Of a DNA stretch of 64,000 nucleotides, positions 44,878 through 53,655 are shown one piece after another. The position numbers and the translations under genes are program-made. The DNA comes from an uncultured Prevotellaceae bacterium (GTDB lineage: Bacteria > Bacteroidota > Bacteroidia > Bacteroidales > Bacteroidaceae). Every line of letters begins with the position of its first letter. The stretch's first letter is position 1. The DNA lies in assembly GCA_902800495.1 (NCBI GenBank), contig CADCET010000009.1, positions 1 to 64,000 of the forward strand. The letters run 5' to 3'. The notes beneath the pieces were generated by a model, which was not told where the DNA came from, ran no database searches, and saw nothing but the letters and a program-made list of their open reading frames with translations.

Positions 44878-45383
44878 AGTGGCTCCGCTCCATAAGGCTT
44901 ATAAGGCTTATAGGTCGTATAGGTCCTATAAGTCCTATAGGTCCTATTCGTCCTATTCGTCCTATTCGTCCTATTCGTCCTATCAGTCCCATCAGTCCTA
45001 TCAGTCTTATCAGTCTTATCGCCCTCTTCGCTCTCCTCAGCTGCTCCTCCCCCCTTTCCCCCGAGCAGCAGGCGGCCTTGGCCGCCGAGGGCTACTACCG
45101 CCACCTGTTGGCCGGTGAGTATGAGCAATTTTTAGAGGGTAGGGCAGGGGCTGACTCTCTGCCCGACAGCTACCGTGAGCAGTTGCTCACGGGCTACCGC
45201 CAGTTTATGGCCCAGCAGCAGGAGAAGCACGACGGCATCACCGCCGTCAGCGTCTCCAATGTCCGTACCGACAGCCTCGACCACTACACCTCCGTCTTCC
45301 TCCTCCTCTGCTATGGCGACTCCACGCAGGAGGAGATCGTTGTGCCCATGGTGGTGCACAACGGCAGTTGGCGGATGAAATAA
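44874..45383 (+). CDS. Small lipoprotein with a repeat-expanded signal peptide
   Basis: The product has 169 residues. The start overlaps the der stop (ATGA). Residues 1-57 form an abnormal signal region: after [10 protein letters not shown] the DNA consists of 9-bp repeats (gtcctattc type), giving runs of PIR, PIS and LIS. The lipobox is LFALLSC (Cys57). The mature part (about 112 residues) looks like a small NTF2-like or related alpha+beta domain ([37 protein letters not shown]). Whether this long proline-rich leader is still exported is unknown. Confidence 0.75.
   Translation: MKWLRSIRLIRLIGRIGPISPIGPIRPIRPIRPIRPISPISPISLISLIALFALLSCSSPLSPEQQAALAAEGYYRHLLAGEYEQFLEGRAGADSLPDSYREQLLTGYRQFMAQQQEKHDGITAVSVSNVRTDSLDHYTSVFLLLCYGDSTQEEIVVPMVVHNGSWRMK
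44886..45027. repeat. 9-bp tandem repeats in the lipoprotein signal region
   Basis: About fifteen degenerate units of the gtcctattc, gtcctatca and aggcttat types are in frame. Because 9 bases equal three codons, the peptide repeats every three residues (PIR, PIS). Confidence 0.8.
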
Positions 45384-45407
45384 GCATAACACTTAACCGT
45401 AACGCTG

Positions 45408-46733
45408 ATGGATAGTAAGGATAATGGCAGCCATCACATGGGGTGGCGTGGTCAGGCGAAGAACTATTCCTGGGCCGGTACCTATCATATAACCATCAAG
45501 GTGAATGAGGCCTTAGGCCAGTTGCTCGGCACTGTCATCGGCGATGCCTCCAAGCCCGACGGCGATTCGCAGGCGCCGAGGGTATCGCTGACCGATATCG
45601 GCATGATGGTAGAGCAAGAGCTGACCACGAGCATCACCGCTCATTATCCCATGGTAGAGGTGCAGGATCATATCGTCATGCCTGACCATCTGCATGCCAT
45701 CGTTGTCGTTCGTAGAAATATCATCAGCAGCAATGGCCGCGCCACCCATCTGGGCCAGGTCATCGCCGGCTTCAAGAAGGGCTGCAACCGCCGCTTCTGG
45801 CAGCTCCGCGGCCTCACCGCTCACATTGACCGGCGGGGCGAACCCGCCTCAGCGGGCCCAGCAGGCAGCCCGCCTGCCCCAAGTGGCCCGCTCCCTTCCT
45901 CCCCAAGTGGCCCGCCTCTTCCCTCTTCAGCGGGCAGCCCGCCCCTTCCCTCTTCAGCGGGCAGCCCGCCTCTTGCGGTTCCCCCGCAAGAACAGCTCCC
46001 GCAAGGCCAGCGCCCGCCCTCCCGCGCCTCTACCGGCCGCCCCTCGCTCTTCAGCGAGGGCTACGTCGACGTGCAGCCGCTCCGCGAAGGGCAGCTCGAG
46101 CAGCAGCGCCGCTATATCCACAATAACCCGCGCAGCCGCCTCCTCCGCTCCTCAGACCGCCAGCGCTTGCAGACGCAGCGCGGCGGCATCGATACCGCCG
46201 TCACGCTCCCTGCTCTTCGGGGCTACCTGCAGCGCGAGTGCCACCCATCACAGATCACTGACGAGACGTGGCGCCTCCTCAGCAGCCGCCTTCTGACAAC
46301 AACCCACGAAAAGCCCTTCATTATCTGCGATAGCTATGGCGACCGCCAGCTCCTCCAGCGCCGCCTCTTGCCTGTTGTCTGTCATCGTAAGGATGCCGGG
46401 CTCTTCGAGCTGCAGAAGCAGCGCTGCTTAGAAGCGGCGGCAGCGGACGCCGTCCTTGTCTCCGGCCGCATTGCTAAAGGCGAGCAAGATATCATCGACA
46501 CGGCCCTTAGCCGTGGTTTTCCTGTTATCATCATTGCCGACAACGGCTTTCCTGAGCTTTATCACCCCTCAGAGCATCGGATCCATCTCTGTTCAGAAGG
46601 CCTTCTGCTGATGGTAACACCTTGGCTTTATCACTATCGCCGGGCCGATGAAGGGATCAGCGTTGCGGAGTGTAAGACGATGAACTGTATAGCCCAGGCC
46701 CTCTGTCGTACGAAAGACGACTGGTGGAAATGA
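45408..46733 (+). CDS. RAYT-like (REP-associated Y1/HUH) transposase with C-terminal extension
   Basis: The protein (441 residues) begins with the IS200/RAYT fold (YSWAGTYHITIKV). It has the HUH motif in QDHIVMPDHLHAIVVV (about residues 85-100) and a candidate nucleophile Tyr in QQRRYIHNNPRSRLL (about residues 230-244). Between them is a Pro/Ser/Gly-rich insert (about 145-205) encoded by 27-bp palindromic repeats. After residue 300 follows an extension with VLVSGRIAKGEQDIIDTAL and RGFPVIIIADNG, which looks like a DprA/SLOG-type Rossmann domain. RAYTs cleave and may spread palindromic repeats. The gene follows the lipoprotein by 24 bases and ends in a strong terminator. Confidence 0.75.
   Translation: MDSKDNGSHHMGWRGQAKNYSWAGTYHITIKVNEALGQLLGTVIGDASKPDGDSQAPRVSLTDIGMMVEQELTTSITAHYPMVEVQDHIVMPDHLHAIVVVRRNIISSNGRATHLGQVIAGFKKGCNRRFWQLRGLTAHIDRRGEPASAGPAGSPPAPSGPLPSSPSGPPLPSSAGSPPLPSSAGSPPLAVPPQEQLPQGQRPPSRASTGRPSLFSEGYVDVQPLREGQLEQQRRYIHNNPRSRLLRSSDRQRLQTQRGGIDTAVTLPALRGYLQRECHPSQITDETWRLLSSRLLTTTHEKPFIICDSYGDRQLLQRRLLPVVCHRKDAGLFELQKQRCLEAAAADAVLVSGRIAKGEQDIIDTALSRGFPVIIIADNGFPELYHPSEHRIHLCSEGLLLMVTPWLYHYRRADEGISVAECKTMNCIAQALCRTKDDWWK
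45838..46020. repeat. 27-bp palindromic minisatellite inside the RAYT gene
   Basis: Two near-identical 27-bp units contain GCGGGCAGCCCGC (45930-45942 and 45957-45969), a perfect 6-bp stem with one central base. Diverged copies (ccaagtggcccgc, gcaggcagcccgcc) occur at 45850-45920. They encode GSPPLPSSA-type units. Confidence 0.75.
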
Positions 46734-46735
46734 AA

Positions 46736-46759
46736 AAAGCTCGCCGATAGGCGAGCTTT
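46736..46759. terminator. Bidirectional terminator
   Basis: A perfect 10-bp stem AAAGCTCGCC/GGCGAGCTTT has a GATA loop; A and T runs flank it. It separates the plus-strand RAYT gene from the converging minus-strand gene at 46783. Confidence 0.9.
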
Positions 46760-46782
46760 ATTTCGATGAGTGGGCATCGTGA

Positions 46783-48774
46783 TTACTTCACAAGCACCTT
46801 CTTGCCATTGATGATATAGATACCGCCACGCTGCGGAGCGCTGACCTTGCGGCCCTGCAGGTCGTAGACCACAGGCTTGCTGTCAGCATCGACCACTACC
46901 GTGCGCTGGATGCCTGTCGTCTGGTCGAAGAACGAGAAGAGGCGCGAGGGTGCTGCACCGGCGGCTGTGAGGTAGGCACGCATCGGCAGGATGCTGGCTT
47001 TGTTCGTGGCGTTGGTGTAGGAGCCGCCGTCGGTCTTCTCCCACTTGTTCTCGCCCTGCATGATGTAGATGTTGTCGGCTGCGGCCGGACCGTCCATATA
47101 TGACATCGAGCCCTTCAGCGTATAGGTCTGCTGACCGCTGACGGCTACCGACGTGGCGTCGTTGGCTGCCACCAATGTGGCATTGGTCTTCTTGATGTTA
47201 CCGCCTGACAGGTTCAGCAGCTGACCGCTCATAGTGGGAATGATGAGGTATGGCGTCAGCGCCTTGATCTCGTTGGTGGCTAACTTGGCGAAGCCTACCT
47301 GGTCGTCCTTCGACGCAGAGAGCGTGTAGATCTCTACCGATGCCGGCAGTGTCAGGTCGTAGGGCAGGCAGATGGTGTAAGCCTGTTTGTCTGTAGCGGC
47401 TACAAACTGGCGGTCGTTGACCACGTCTGTCACCTCGAAGTCGTATGGTATCTCGTAGGTCCATCCCCAGGCCGGTGACTGGTTCGTGGCTACAGACTTT
47501 CTGGCGTGGTTCTCATGGCTACATACGCTGCATTTGTAATAAGCCTCTTCCTGGATGTTCGTGCTGTAAACGTGTTGGGCCTCGTCTGCCTTGGGAGCGT
47601 CGCAGATACCGGCTGCTGTGCATTCATGCCAGTGGGATGTAGCGTCCGTCGACCAGGCTGTGGCGTAGGCGTGAGTGGTGTGTGGCTTCTTGGTGTCGTC
47701 TTCGGCGCCGCAAATCTGACAGGTGAAGCGGGTGTCGCCCATTGTGCCGTAGACGTGCTCACCCTTGGCGGCATCGAGCTTGTCAAGACAGGCGTCGTCA
47801 TAGCCCTCGGCAGTGCATGCGTGCCAGTGGTAAGTCGCATCGTTCGTCCATGCGGCTGCAAACACATGGTCTTTGTATTCAGTCTTTCTGGTGGGATCCT
47901 CGAAGCTGCAAACCGTACAGGTGTAATAGCTGGTCTCGTGTTTGTGTTCGCCGTAGGTATGCTCAGCCAGTGCAGCACCTGCATCAGCGATACAAGTGGC
48001 GTCAGCACCGTATCCTAAGCACTCGTGCCAGTGTTTGCCGTAGTTCGGGTCGGTTGTCTCTTCTGTGAAGGTCCAGTTCGGCGAGAAGTCGTGGGTATGC
48101 ACCAGGGCAGGCTTCCTGCTCTCGTTCTCGAAACCGCAGACATTGCAGATATAGTCATCATCGTCATCGTAGGTGCACTCTGCCCAGCTCGTCAGAGTCC
48201 CTTCATCGGAAGTGAAACTGCCAGCCTCATTCATTTCGCAATAAGAGGTGTTGTCGGTACAAGGGCGGTAATGATAAGCTTTGTTGCTGCCGTCTATGTA
48301 GTTTTCCCATTCAGTACTACTGATTGTGTGACTTTCATGCGCTAATGAAAAATTAAAGATCCAGTTTGTACACGTGCTTACAGCAGAGCTTGGACCATCT
48401 TCCTTAAAGGTAAAATTAAAAGATACAAGAAAATCTTTGGCAGGATTCTTAATCGTAAACGATTTGTCTCCAGTTTCCAAATTTGAGCCTTCAATATGAT
48501 TTATACCTGTAATTTGTACTTCCGTACAATTTGCATAAAGTGTCTCCTGCTTGAGTGTATTCCATAGAAAATAATTGATGTTATAATTATCTCCACTTTT
48601 TTCAGTCGTCCAATCCCCATCAACATTAACATAGCTTCTGGATAATGTCACGTTATCATAGACTACTGTGTATGTGTTATGTTTTACACTCATCTTATAT
48701 GTAGGAGTCTGCGCCCATGCCGAAGTTACAGCAAGAACCATCAGGAGCAACGTTGAATATATTTTTTGTTTCAT
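46783..48774 (-). CDS. Secreted Cys/His-repeat surface protein with T9SS-like tail
   Basis: The protein (663 residues) has a signal peptide (MKQKIYSTLLLMVLAVTSAWA). About residues 205-430 hold three tandem repeats of about 60 residues with the pattern CxxC ... HxHxW ... HWHxC (CNVC, CTVC, CQIC, CSVC; HWHEC, HWHAC, HWHEC). The C-terminal 230 residues share a module with the protein at 50833-53634 (AYTICLPYDLTLP, PYLIIPTMSGQLLN, ILPMRAYL). They end in YDLQGRKVSAPQRGGIYIIN, a T9SS-type tail. The repeats may bind metal. The partner or ligand is not known. Confidence 0.78.
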   Translation of the reverse strand: MKQKIYSTLLLMVLAVTSAWAQTPTYKMSVKHNTYTVVYDNVTLSRSYVNVDGDWTTEKSGDNYNINYFLWNTLKQETLYANCTEVQITGINHIEGSNLETGDKSFTIKNPAKDFLVSFNFTFKEDGPSSAVSTCTNWIFNFSLAHESHTISSTEWENYIDGSNKAYHYRPCTDNTSYCEMNEAGSFTSDEGTLTSWAECTYDDDDDYICNVCGFENESRKPALVHTHDFSPNWTFTEETTDPNYGKHWHECLGYGADATCIADAGAALAEHTYGEHKHETSYYTCTVCSFEDPTRKTEYKDHVFAAAWTNDATYHWHACTAEGYDDACLDKLDAAKGEHVYGTMGDTRFTCQICGAEDDTKKPHTTHAYATAWSTDATSHWHECTAAGICDAPKADEAQHVYSTNIQEEAYYKCSVCSHENHARKSVATNQSPAWGWTYEIPYDFEVTDVVNDRQFVAATDKQAYTICLPYDLTLPASVEIYTLSASKDDQVGFAKLATNEIKALTPYLIIPTMSGQLLNLSGGNIKKTNATLVAANDATSVAVSGQQTYTLKGSMSYMDGPAAADNIYIMQGENKWEKTDGGSYTNATNKASILPMRAYLTAAGAAPSRLFSFFDQTTGIQRTVVVDADSKPVVYDLQGRKVSAPQRGGIYIINGKKVLVK

Positions 48775-48832
48775 AACTTTATCTTTGTTTTGTTCGTTAT
48801 TAATATACTTCTATGATTATTCTCCTTGACTA

Positions 48833-50674
48833 TTATTTGTCGCTGTAATCGGTCTGCTTGCCAGAGACGTCCTCGTAGATGTGATACTTCTCGCAGCGAT
48901 AGCTGCTCGGAGTAATCTTGTAGATGTAGTTCTCGCCCTTAACGGTGGTGCCGTTGAGGTACACTAACGTATGGACGGGCAGTCCGTAGAACGGCGTGTT
49001 GGCTATCTTACGGTCGAGACTTGTTGGTGTCCAGAGGGCAGCGGGGATGTCGCTGTCAATCCAGCGGAGTGTGGCGCAGCCGGCAAAGGCGTCGTTTCCG
49101 ATACCTGCGACCGTGAACGTCATATCCTTGTCGGCAATGGTACTGGTCATCTCCTCAGGAATCTTTGCTGACGTGCTGGCGGGGGCGATGGCGGGGTTGT
49201 CGTCCTTGTCACGGGAAACGATGACCGTGCCCGGTACGACGGATCCTGTGGGTGACTCTGCGGCAACGGGATAGCCCGGGGCGGTCACCAGCAAGGTGAC
49301 GGCAGGCATATCTGTCGGCGTGACGGTCTGGTATTGGTTGACGACATAGAAAGCCTTGTTGATCTCGCCGGAATATTTCGGTGCCTTACCTGCTACCTTC
49401 ACCCAGTACTTACCTTCTGCTGTCATGGCTGACAACGTTGTGGCTGTTGTGCCGATATCGTATTTGTCCGTGCCGTCGCCACCCTTGCAGGGATAGTATG
49501 TCAACGTGTAGTCTGTGCCCTCAGTCAGTGTTTGATTTGTCTTGTTGTCCTTCACTTCTAAATTGAAGGTGCTCAGACCCGTTGTACCTCTGAGAATCTG
49601 CTCAGGCAGGTCGAAATGAATGCCGCTGAGGCTCTCAGCCATCGACATAGGCTTCGTGACGTCGAACAGTTTCGTGATGGTGCCTTGGTAGTTGCCCTTA
49701 CCAACCATGACCAAAGTGTAGCGTCCCTGGTCAATCACACGCTGTGTAGATGTCGACGTGCTGGTCGGCGTGACATACCAGTCGTAGTCGACGCCGTCTA
49801 CGAGTGTCTTGCTACCTAACTTCAGCGTGAATATGCTCATAGGGTTGAGCTGTCCTCCCGTCCAGTCGATAGACGGGGGAGTGGTGCCAGAGGTGGAGGT
49901 GATGTTGACGGTGCTCATGTCTGCCGCCTTGATGGTCACGTCGGCATACATCGAACCCGTGATGTCTTCAGATCTTGATGTCAGCTTGATACCGCCAGGA
50001 TAGATGCCGCTTGTCTTTCCGTCGCAAGGTGCTACGTATGACCAGTCAAAGTCTGAGGCGGGTATCGTTTCGCCTGTTGTCTTGTCCTTCACCTTGATGA
50101 CGGGTGTCGCTACACCATCGGGATTGTAGTTTGCGGTGACGATGACGTTGTAGTTGTTAGCATTCAGCGGCTTCGAGTAGAAAATCTTAAAGTATTCGCC
50201 GCGGAAATTGTCGTCAATCTTATAGATAGTGAAATTAGTCGAATTACCTATCCAGTCGATGGTGCGCAGATTCTTTGATGAGCGGCTGCTGTTATGGCTG
50301 ATGCTGGACGGCGTAATCGACGTACCACCATTGGAGGAGTAGTAAAGCGTTCCGTTATCCGTATAGGTACTCTGGTCGGGCTTACTGCCGTCACGTTGTC
50401 CAGGGCCGGTAATGAACACGCGAATCATCTTGTAGTCGCTATTCGACCTGAACTGCACTTTCTGCCAGTTGCCTTCTCCGTTAGAACCCCAGTATTCCTG
50501 TGAGTCATCGTCTTCTGTCCAGTATGTGACAGAGAAGTTGCCGTTCAAGTATGTACGTGTGGATCCCGACGCCCAGTAGGAGCGTGTCTCAATCCAGCCT
50601 GTGTCGTACCTGTAAGCTGCATGAGCGTTTCCGAGTGCCATCAGGCTTAGTAGTGTGATAATTGTTTTCTTCAT
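48833..50674 (-). CDS. Secreted protein sharing modules with its neighbours, without T9SS tail
   Basis: The product has 613 residues. The start at 50672-50674 gives a signal peptide (MKKTIITLLSLMALGNAHA); an upstream extension is rejected because it lacks one. The middle part has repeated beta-domains (DFDWSYVAPCDGKTSGIYPG, GTDYTLTYYPCKGGDG). A BspA-like LRR piece follows (GIGNDAFAGCATLRWIDSDI), then KGENYIYKITPSSYRCEKYH. In the paralogue at 50833 this is followed by 290 further residues and a sorting tail, which are absent here. It may be retained at the periplasm, anchored otherwise, or be a degraded form. Confidence 0.7.
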   Translation of the reverse strand: MKKTIITLLSLMALGNAHAAYRYDTGWIETRSYWASGSTRTYLNGNFSVTYWTEDDDSQEYWGSNGEGNWQKVQFRSNSDYKMIRVFITGPGQRDGSKPDQSTYTDNGTLYYSSNGGTSITPSSISHNSSRSSKNLRTIDWIGNSTNFTIYKIDDNFRGEYFKIFYSKPLNANNYNVIVTANYNPDGVATPVIKVKDKTTGETIPASDFDWSYVAPCDGKTSGIYPGGIKLTSRSEDITGSMYADVTIKAADMSTVNITSTSGTTPPSIDWTGGQLNPMSIFTLKLGSKTLVDGVDYDWYVTPTSTSTSTQRVIDQGRYTLVMVGKGNYQGTITKLFDVTKPMSMAESLSGIHFDLPEQILRGTTGLSTFNLEVKDNKTNQTLTEGTDYTLTYYPCKGGDGTDKYDIGTTATTLSAMTAEGKYWVKVAGKAPKYSGEINKAFYVVNQYQTVTPTDMPAVTLLVTAPGYPVAAESPTGSVVPGTVIVSRDKDDNPAIAPASTSAKIPEEMTSTIADKDMTFTVAGIGNDAFAGCATLRWIDSDIPAALWTPTSLDRKIANTPFYGLPVHTLVYLNGTTVKGENYIYKITPSSYRCEKYHIYEDVSGKQTDYSDK

Positions 50675-50714
50675 ATCATTCGTTGATTTTCTTGATTCTT
50701 CTCTCTTCAATGAC

Positions 50715-50754
50715 AAAGGCAAGAGCAGCGATAGAGTTTTCTGCCCTTGCCTTT
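50715..50754 (-). terminator. Hairpin between two surface-protein genes
   Basis: Stem AAAGGCAAG (50715-50723) pairs with CTTGCCTTT (50746-50754), and GCAG/CTGC inside extends it with a one-base bulge. It lies after the gene at 50833 and before that at 50674. The minus-strand U-tract is weak, so an attenuator or mRNA-stability hairpin is possible. Confidence 0.5.
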
Positions 50755-50832
50755 TCTGTTGTAACGATTCAGCTGATGGCTGACAGTTGTGATGTATCGG
50801 ATGTGGCTCTTGCCTCACCCTGTGGTTGTAAT

Positions 50833-53634
50833 TTACTTCACAATAGTCTTCTTGCCGTTGACGATGTAGAGACCATTACGCTGTGGAGCGCTGACCTTGC
50901 GGCCCTGAACGTCGTAGAACTCAGCCTTGTCATTGGCGTCAATCTGCAGACCCTCGATAGCTGTCGTGCTGCCGTCGGCGTTGGTGAAGACAGTGTAGAG
51001 ACGAGAGGGTGATGCAGCGGTCTTGATGTAAGCACGCATCGGCAGGACACATGGTCCAGGATAATCTGTGGCTGTACACTTATTCCACACGTTGTCCTTC
51101 TGCATGATGTACATATCTGTCGTACCTGTAAGATACTCCATCGTGCCAAGCATATCGAACTTCTGCTCTCCAGATTTTGCACTGGATGTAATAACAGACG
51201 TATAATTTATGTATTTACTCGGAGACGTCAACGCCTTGTCGTAAGTTTGGGCAACCTTAGCGCCAGTTGTGTTTAAGATCTGTCCGCTTTCGGAAGGAAT
51301 GATCAATAATTGGCCTTTAGCAGGGATGGGGTTGGTTGTATACTCTTCAAAGCCTACGACACCATCAAAGCTCTCTGAACCAATGGTCGTTGCTCCCTTT
51401 GAGTAATACAATTGGTAAGCCTTGAACTTACTCGACTGAGGCATCTCGTAAGGCAGACTGATGGTGTAACCCTGCTGCTTACCACTGACAGTAGCATTCA
51501 GCTTACGCGTGTTCGTGACTGTATTGGCAGTGAACGCAATCGGGTTCTGGAAGCCCCACTTAGCATTGAAGGCTTTCTCTGTGGCGTCGGCACCTTCGAA
51601 GCCCTGCTGATTGCCCTCAGTGTCGTCGTAAATCTTCAGTACGTCGCACTGGTAGTTATCTACAGCAACTTTATAGACGTAGTTCTCGCCTTCAACGGTA
51701 GAGCCGTTGAGGAAGATAAGCGAGCGCTTGTTGATACCCTTGAACGGAGCAGCTGTAGCTGTGCGGCTTAAGGTTGTCGGTACGAAGCCCGTAGCCTCAG
51801 AAGCATCAATCCAGTGCAGGTTTGTTGCGCCGTCGAAAGCACCATCGGTGATGCTGGTGATAGAAGAAGGCAACGTCACGCTGTTGATGACAGTAGCGTT
51901 CAGTGCTTCGACACCTGTCACGTTGAAGGTCAGGGCATCAATGGGCTTCATCGTTGCAGGCACGATGACGTCTGTGCCGTCAGTAGTGCCGGTGTAACCC
52001 TTGACATTCACGTTGTTCGTCTTGTCAATAAGACCATACTGAATCTTGGTATCTGCACCTGTCGTCACGTCTGTCATTGTAACTGGTACGATGTAATAAT
52101 CTCTCAGGAACTCTTCTGAGTAAATGCCAATACCTTCGATTTTGACTGTAACTTTCGTCACAGCGGTTTCGCTACCGGTAGGAGCAGTCAATGAATAATC
52201 GCTGGCGCCTTCTGGTTTGTACCACAGCTTGTAGTCAACGCCCTGAATCAGCTCTTCGCCGAAATCATAGACATTGAAGGCTGAAGGCAGCGCAGACCCC
52301 GTCCATGTACGTGCGGGCAGTAAGTCCGTGGCATTTGGGGTTGCCGGGTCTGTAGTGATTTTGACAACTGCTGATGCTTTCGTGGGATCGATAGACTTGC
52401 AAATGGTGAAGTCAGCATAGACATAGCCAAAGTATGTGCCTTTACCAGTAATCTTTATACCGTGAGGATAGACGCCCGGCAGAATCAGTTCGTCGTAAGT
52501 CACTGTATAGTCAGTGCTTGAATCCAGCGTTGTGCTACCTATCTTAACAACGATAGTTGATGGCGTCTTTTGGGTACCATCGTAGGTGTCCCAGCGCTGC
52601 TCAGTTGACCCATTCAACAGATAGATAGTCGCGGCAGAGATGTCGTTACCAGCTTGTGTAATGCCTGGATATTCAGTACTTCCTAAACTTGCAGGTGCAT
52701 TATAGCCGCGAGCATAATTGGAAGGATTAATACTAACATTCGCGAGCGTCCATGTTCCACCATTGTTAACTTTAATCCATCTGGTGTTAGAAATGTCATA
52801 ATAGTACACTTCAACGTCATTCGAATAAGTGTTGTTTCCAACAGATTTATCGGTAGTATTATCAAATTCGCCAATGATAGCACCTACGCCAACGGCTTTT
52901 CCGTAAACTTTCGTGCCACCGAAAACGGTACAGTTCAAGACGGAACATACTCCGTTCAGACGTCCTACGATGCCACCGGCACCGTTACAATACAGACTTC
53001 CGCCACCGCCTCTTGTTGTGCCATTAATAGTACAACCGTTAACAGCGCAACCTATGATTTTTGTTTTATTAACGGTACCTGCAATACCACCAATCAGGCT
53101 GAAGTCAGCAGATTCAGCTGCTGTACAAGTAATGGTACTGTTGATGACATTACAATTTTGGATAATGTTGTCTTTGTCTGCGTCAGGAAAAGCGCGTGCA
53201 ACGATACCGGCAACGCGGTGACCCTTACCAGAAATTGTGCAGTCTTCAAGATTCAAGTTCTTGATGGTAGCACCCTCTATGCACTGGAAGAGTCCTGCCT
53301 GCTGTACATTTTCGCTTACAATCTTCAGGCCCTTAATGGTAAAGCCCTGACCGTCGAAGATACCCTTGAAGGGATTCAGCGAACTGTCGTCATCAGGAAC
53401 AGCGTCATTCGTCGGGTCCTGCAGCAGTCCGATACCGTATGCCCATACGGTAGCGGTGGCGTCGATATCGGCAGTCACAAAGATGGTATCACCTGCATAG
53501 TTTTTCTCGCCACTGTAGACACAGTCGCGGAACATGACCAGATCTGCCAGATTGTTGATATAGAATGTACCTGCCCACGACGTGCTGACGCCAACTGTCA
53601 GCAGGCAAAGTAATGTTAATATAGTCTTTTTCAT
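50833..53634 (-). CDS. Secreted GLUG/BspA-like surface protein with T9SS-like tail
   Basis: The protein (933 residues) begins with a signal peptide (MKKTILTLLCLLTVGVSTSWA). Residues about 90-290 form a GLUG-type beta-helix (FDGQGFTIKGLKI, GLFQCIEGATIKNLNLEDC, GGIVGRLNGVCSVLNCTVFG). Next come MucBP/Ig-like repeats and an LRR piece (LPSSITSITDGAFDGATNLH). The C-terminal module is shared with 46783-48774, and the tail is YDVQGRKVSAPQRNGLYIVN. The architecture fits a large adhesin or matrix protein exported by the type IX system. Confidence 0.8.
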   Translation of the reverse strand: MKKTILTLLCLLTVGVSTSWAGTFYINNLADLVMFRDCVYSGEKNYAGDTIFVTADIDATATVWAYGIGLLQDPTNDAVPDDDSSLNPFKGIFDGQGFTIKGLKIVSENVQQAGLFQCIEGATIKNLNLEDCTISGKGHRVAGIVARAFPDADKDNIIQNCNVINSTITCTAAESADFSLIGGIAGTVNKTKIIGCAVNGCTINGTTRGGGGSLYCNGAGGIVGRLNGVCSVLNCTVFGGTKVYGKAVGVGAIIGEFDNTTDKSVGNNTYSNDVEVYYYDISNTRWIKVNNGGTWTLANVSINPSNYARGYNAPASLGSTEYPGITQAGNDISAATIYLLNGSTEQRWDTYDGTQKTPSTIVVKIGSTTLDSSTDYTVTYDELILPGVYPHGIKITGKGTYFGYVYADFTICKSIDPTKASAVVKITTDPATPNATDLLPARTWTGSALPSAFNVYDFGEELIQGVDYKLWYKPEGASDYSLTAPTGSETAVTKVTVKIEGIGIYSEEFLRDYYIVPVTMTDVTTGADTKIQYGLIDKTNNVNVKGYTGTTDGTDVIVPATMKPIDALTFNVTGVEALNATVINSVTLPSSITSITDGAFDGATNLHWIDASEATGFVPTTLSRTATAAPFKGINKRSLIFLNGSTVEGENYVYKVAVDNYQCDVLKIYDDTEGNQQGFEGADATEKAFNAKWGFQNPIAFTANTVTNTRKLNATVSGKQQGYTISLPYEMPQSSKFKAYQLYYSKGATTIGSESFDGVVGFEEYTTNPIPAKGQLLIIPSESGQILNTTGAKVAQTYDKALTSPSKYINYTSVITSSAKSGEQKFDMLGTMEYLTGTTDMYIMQKDNVWNKCTATDYPGPCVLPMRAYIKTAASPSRLYTVFTNADGSTTAIEGLQIDANDKAEFYDVQGRKVSAPQRNGLYIVNGKKTIVK

Positions 53635-53655
53635 ATCTGATCTCTCCTTATTTGC

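Noticed and set aside
45408-46733. A complete insertion sequence around the RAYT gene
   Set aside because: No terminal inverted repeats or target duplications were recognised and the gene fits as a single-copy RAYT rather than an IS.
48833-50818. Longer N-terminus starting at 50818 for the surface protein
   Set aside because: The extension has no signal peptide and covers the hairpin at 50715-50754; the ATG at 50674 gives a perfect signal peptide.
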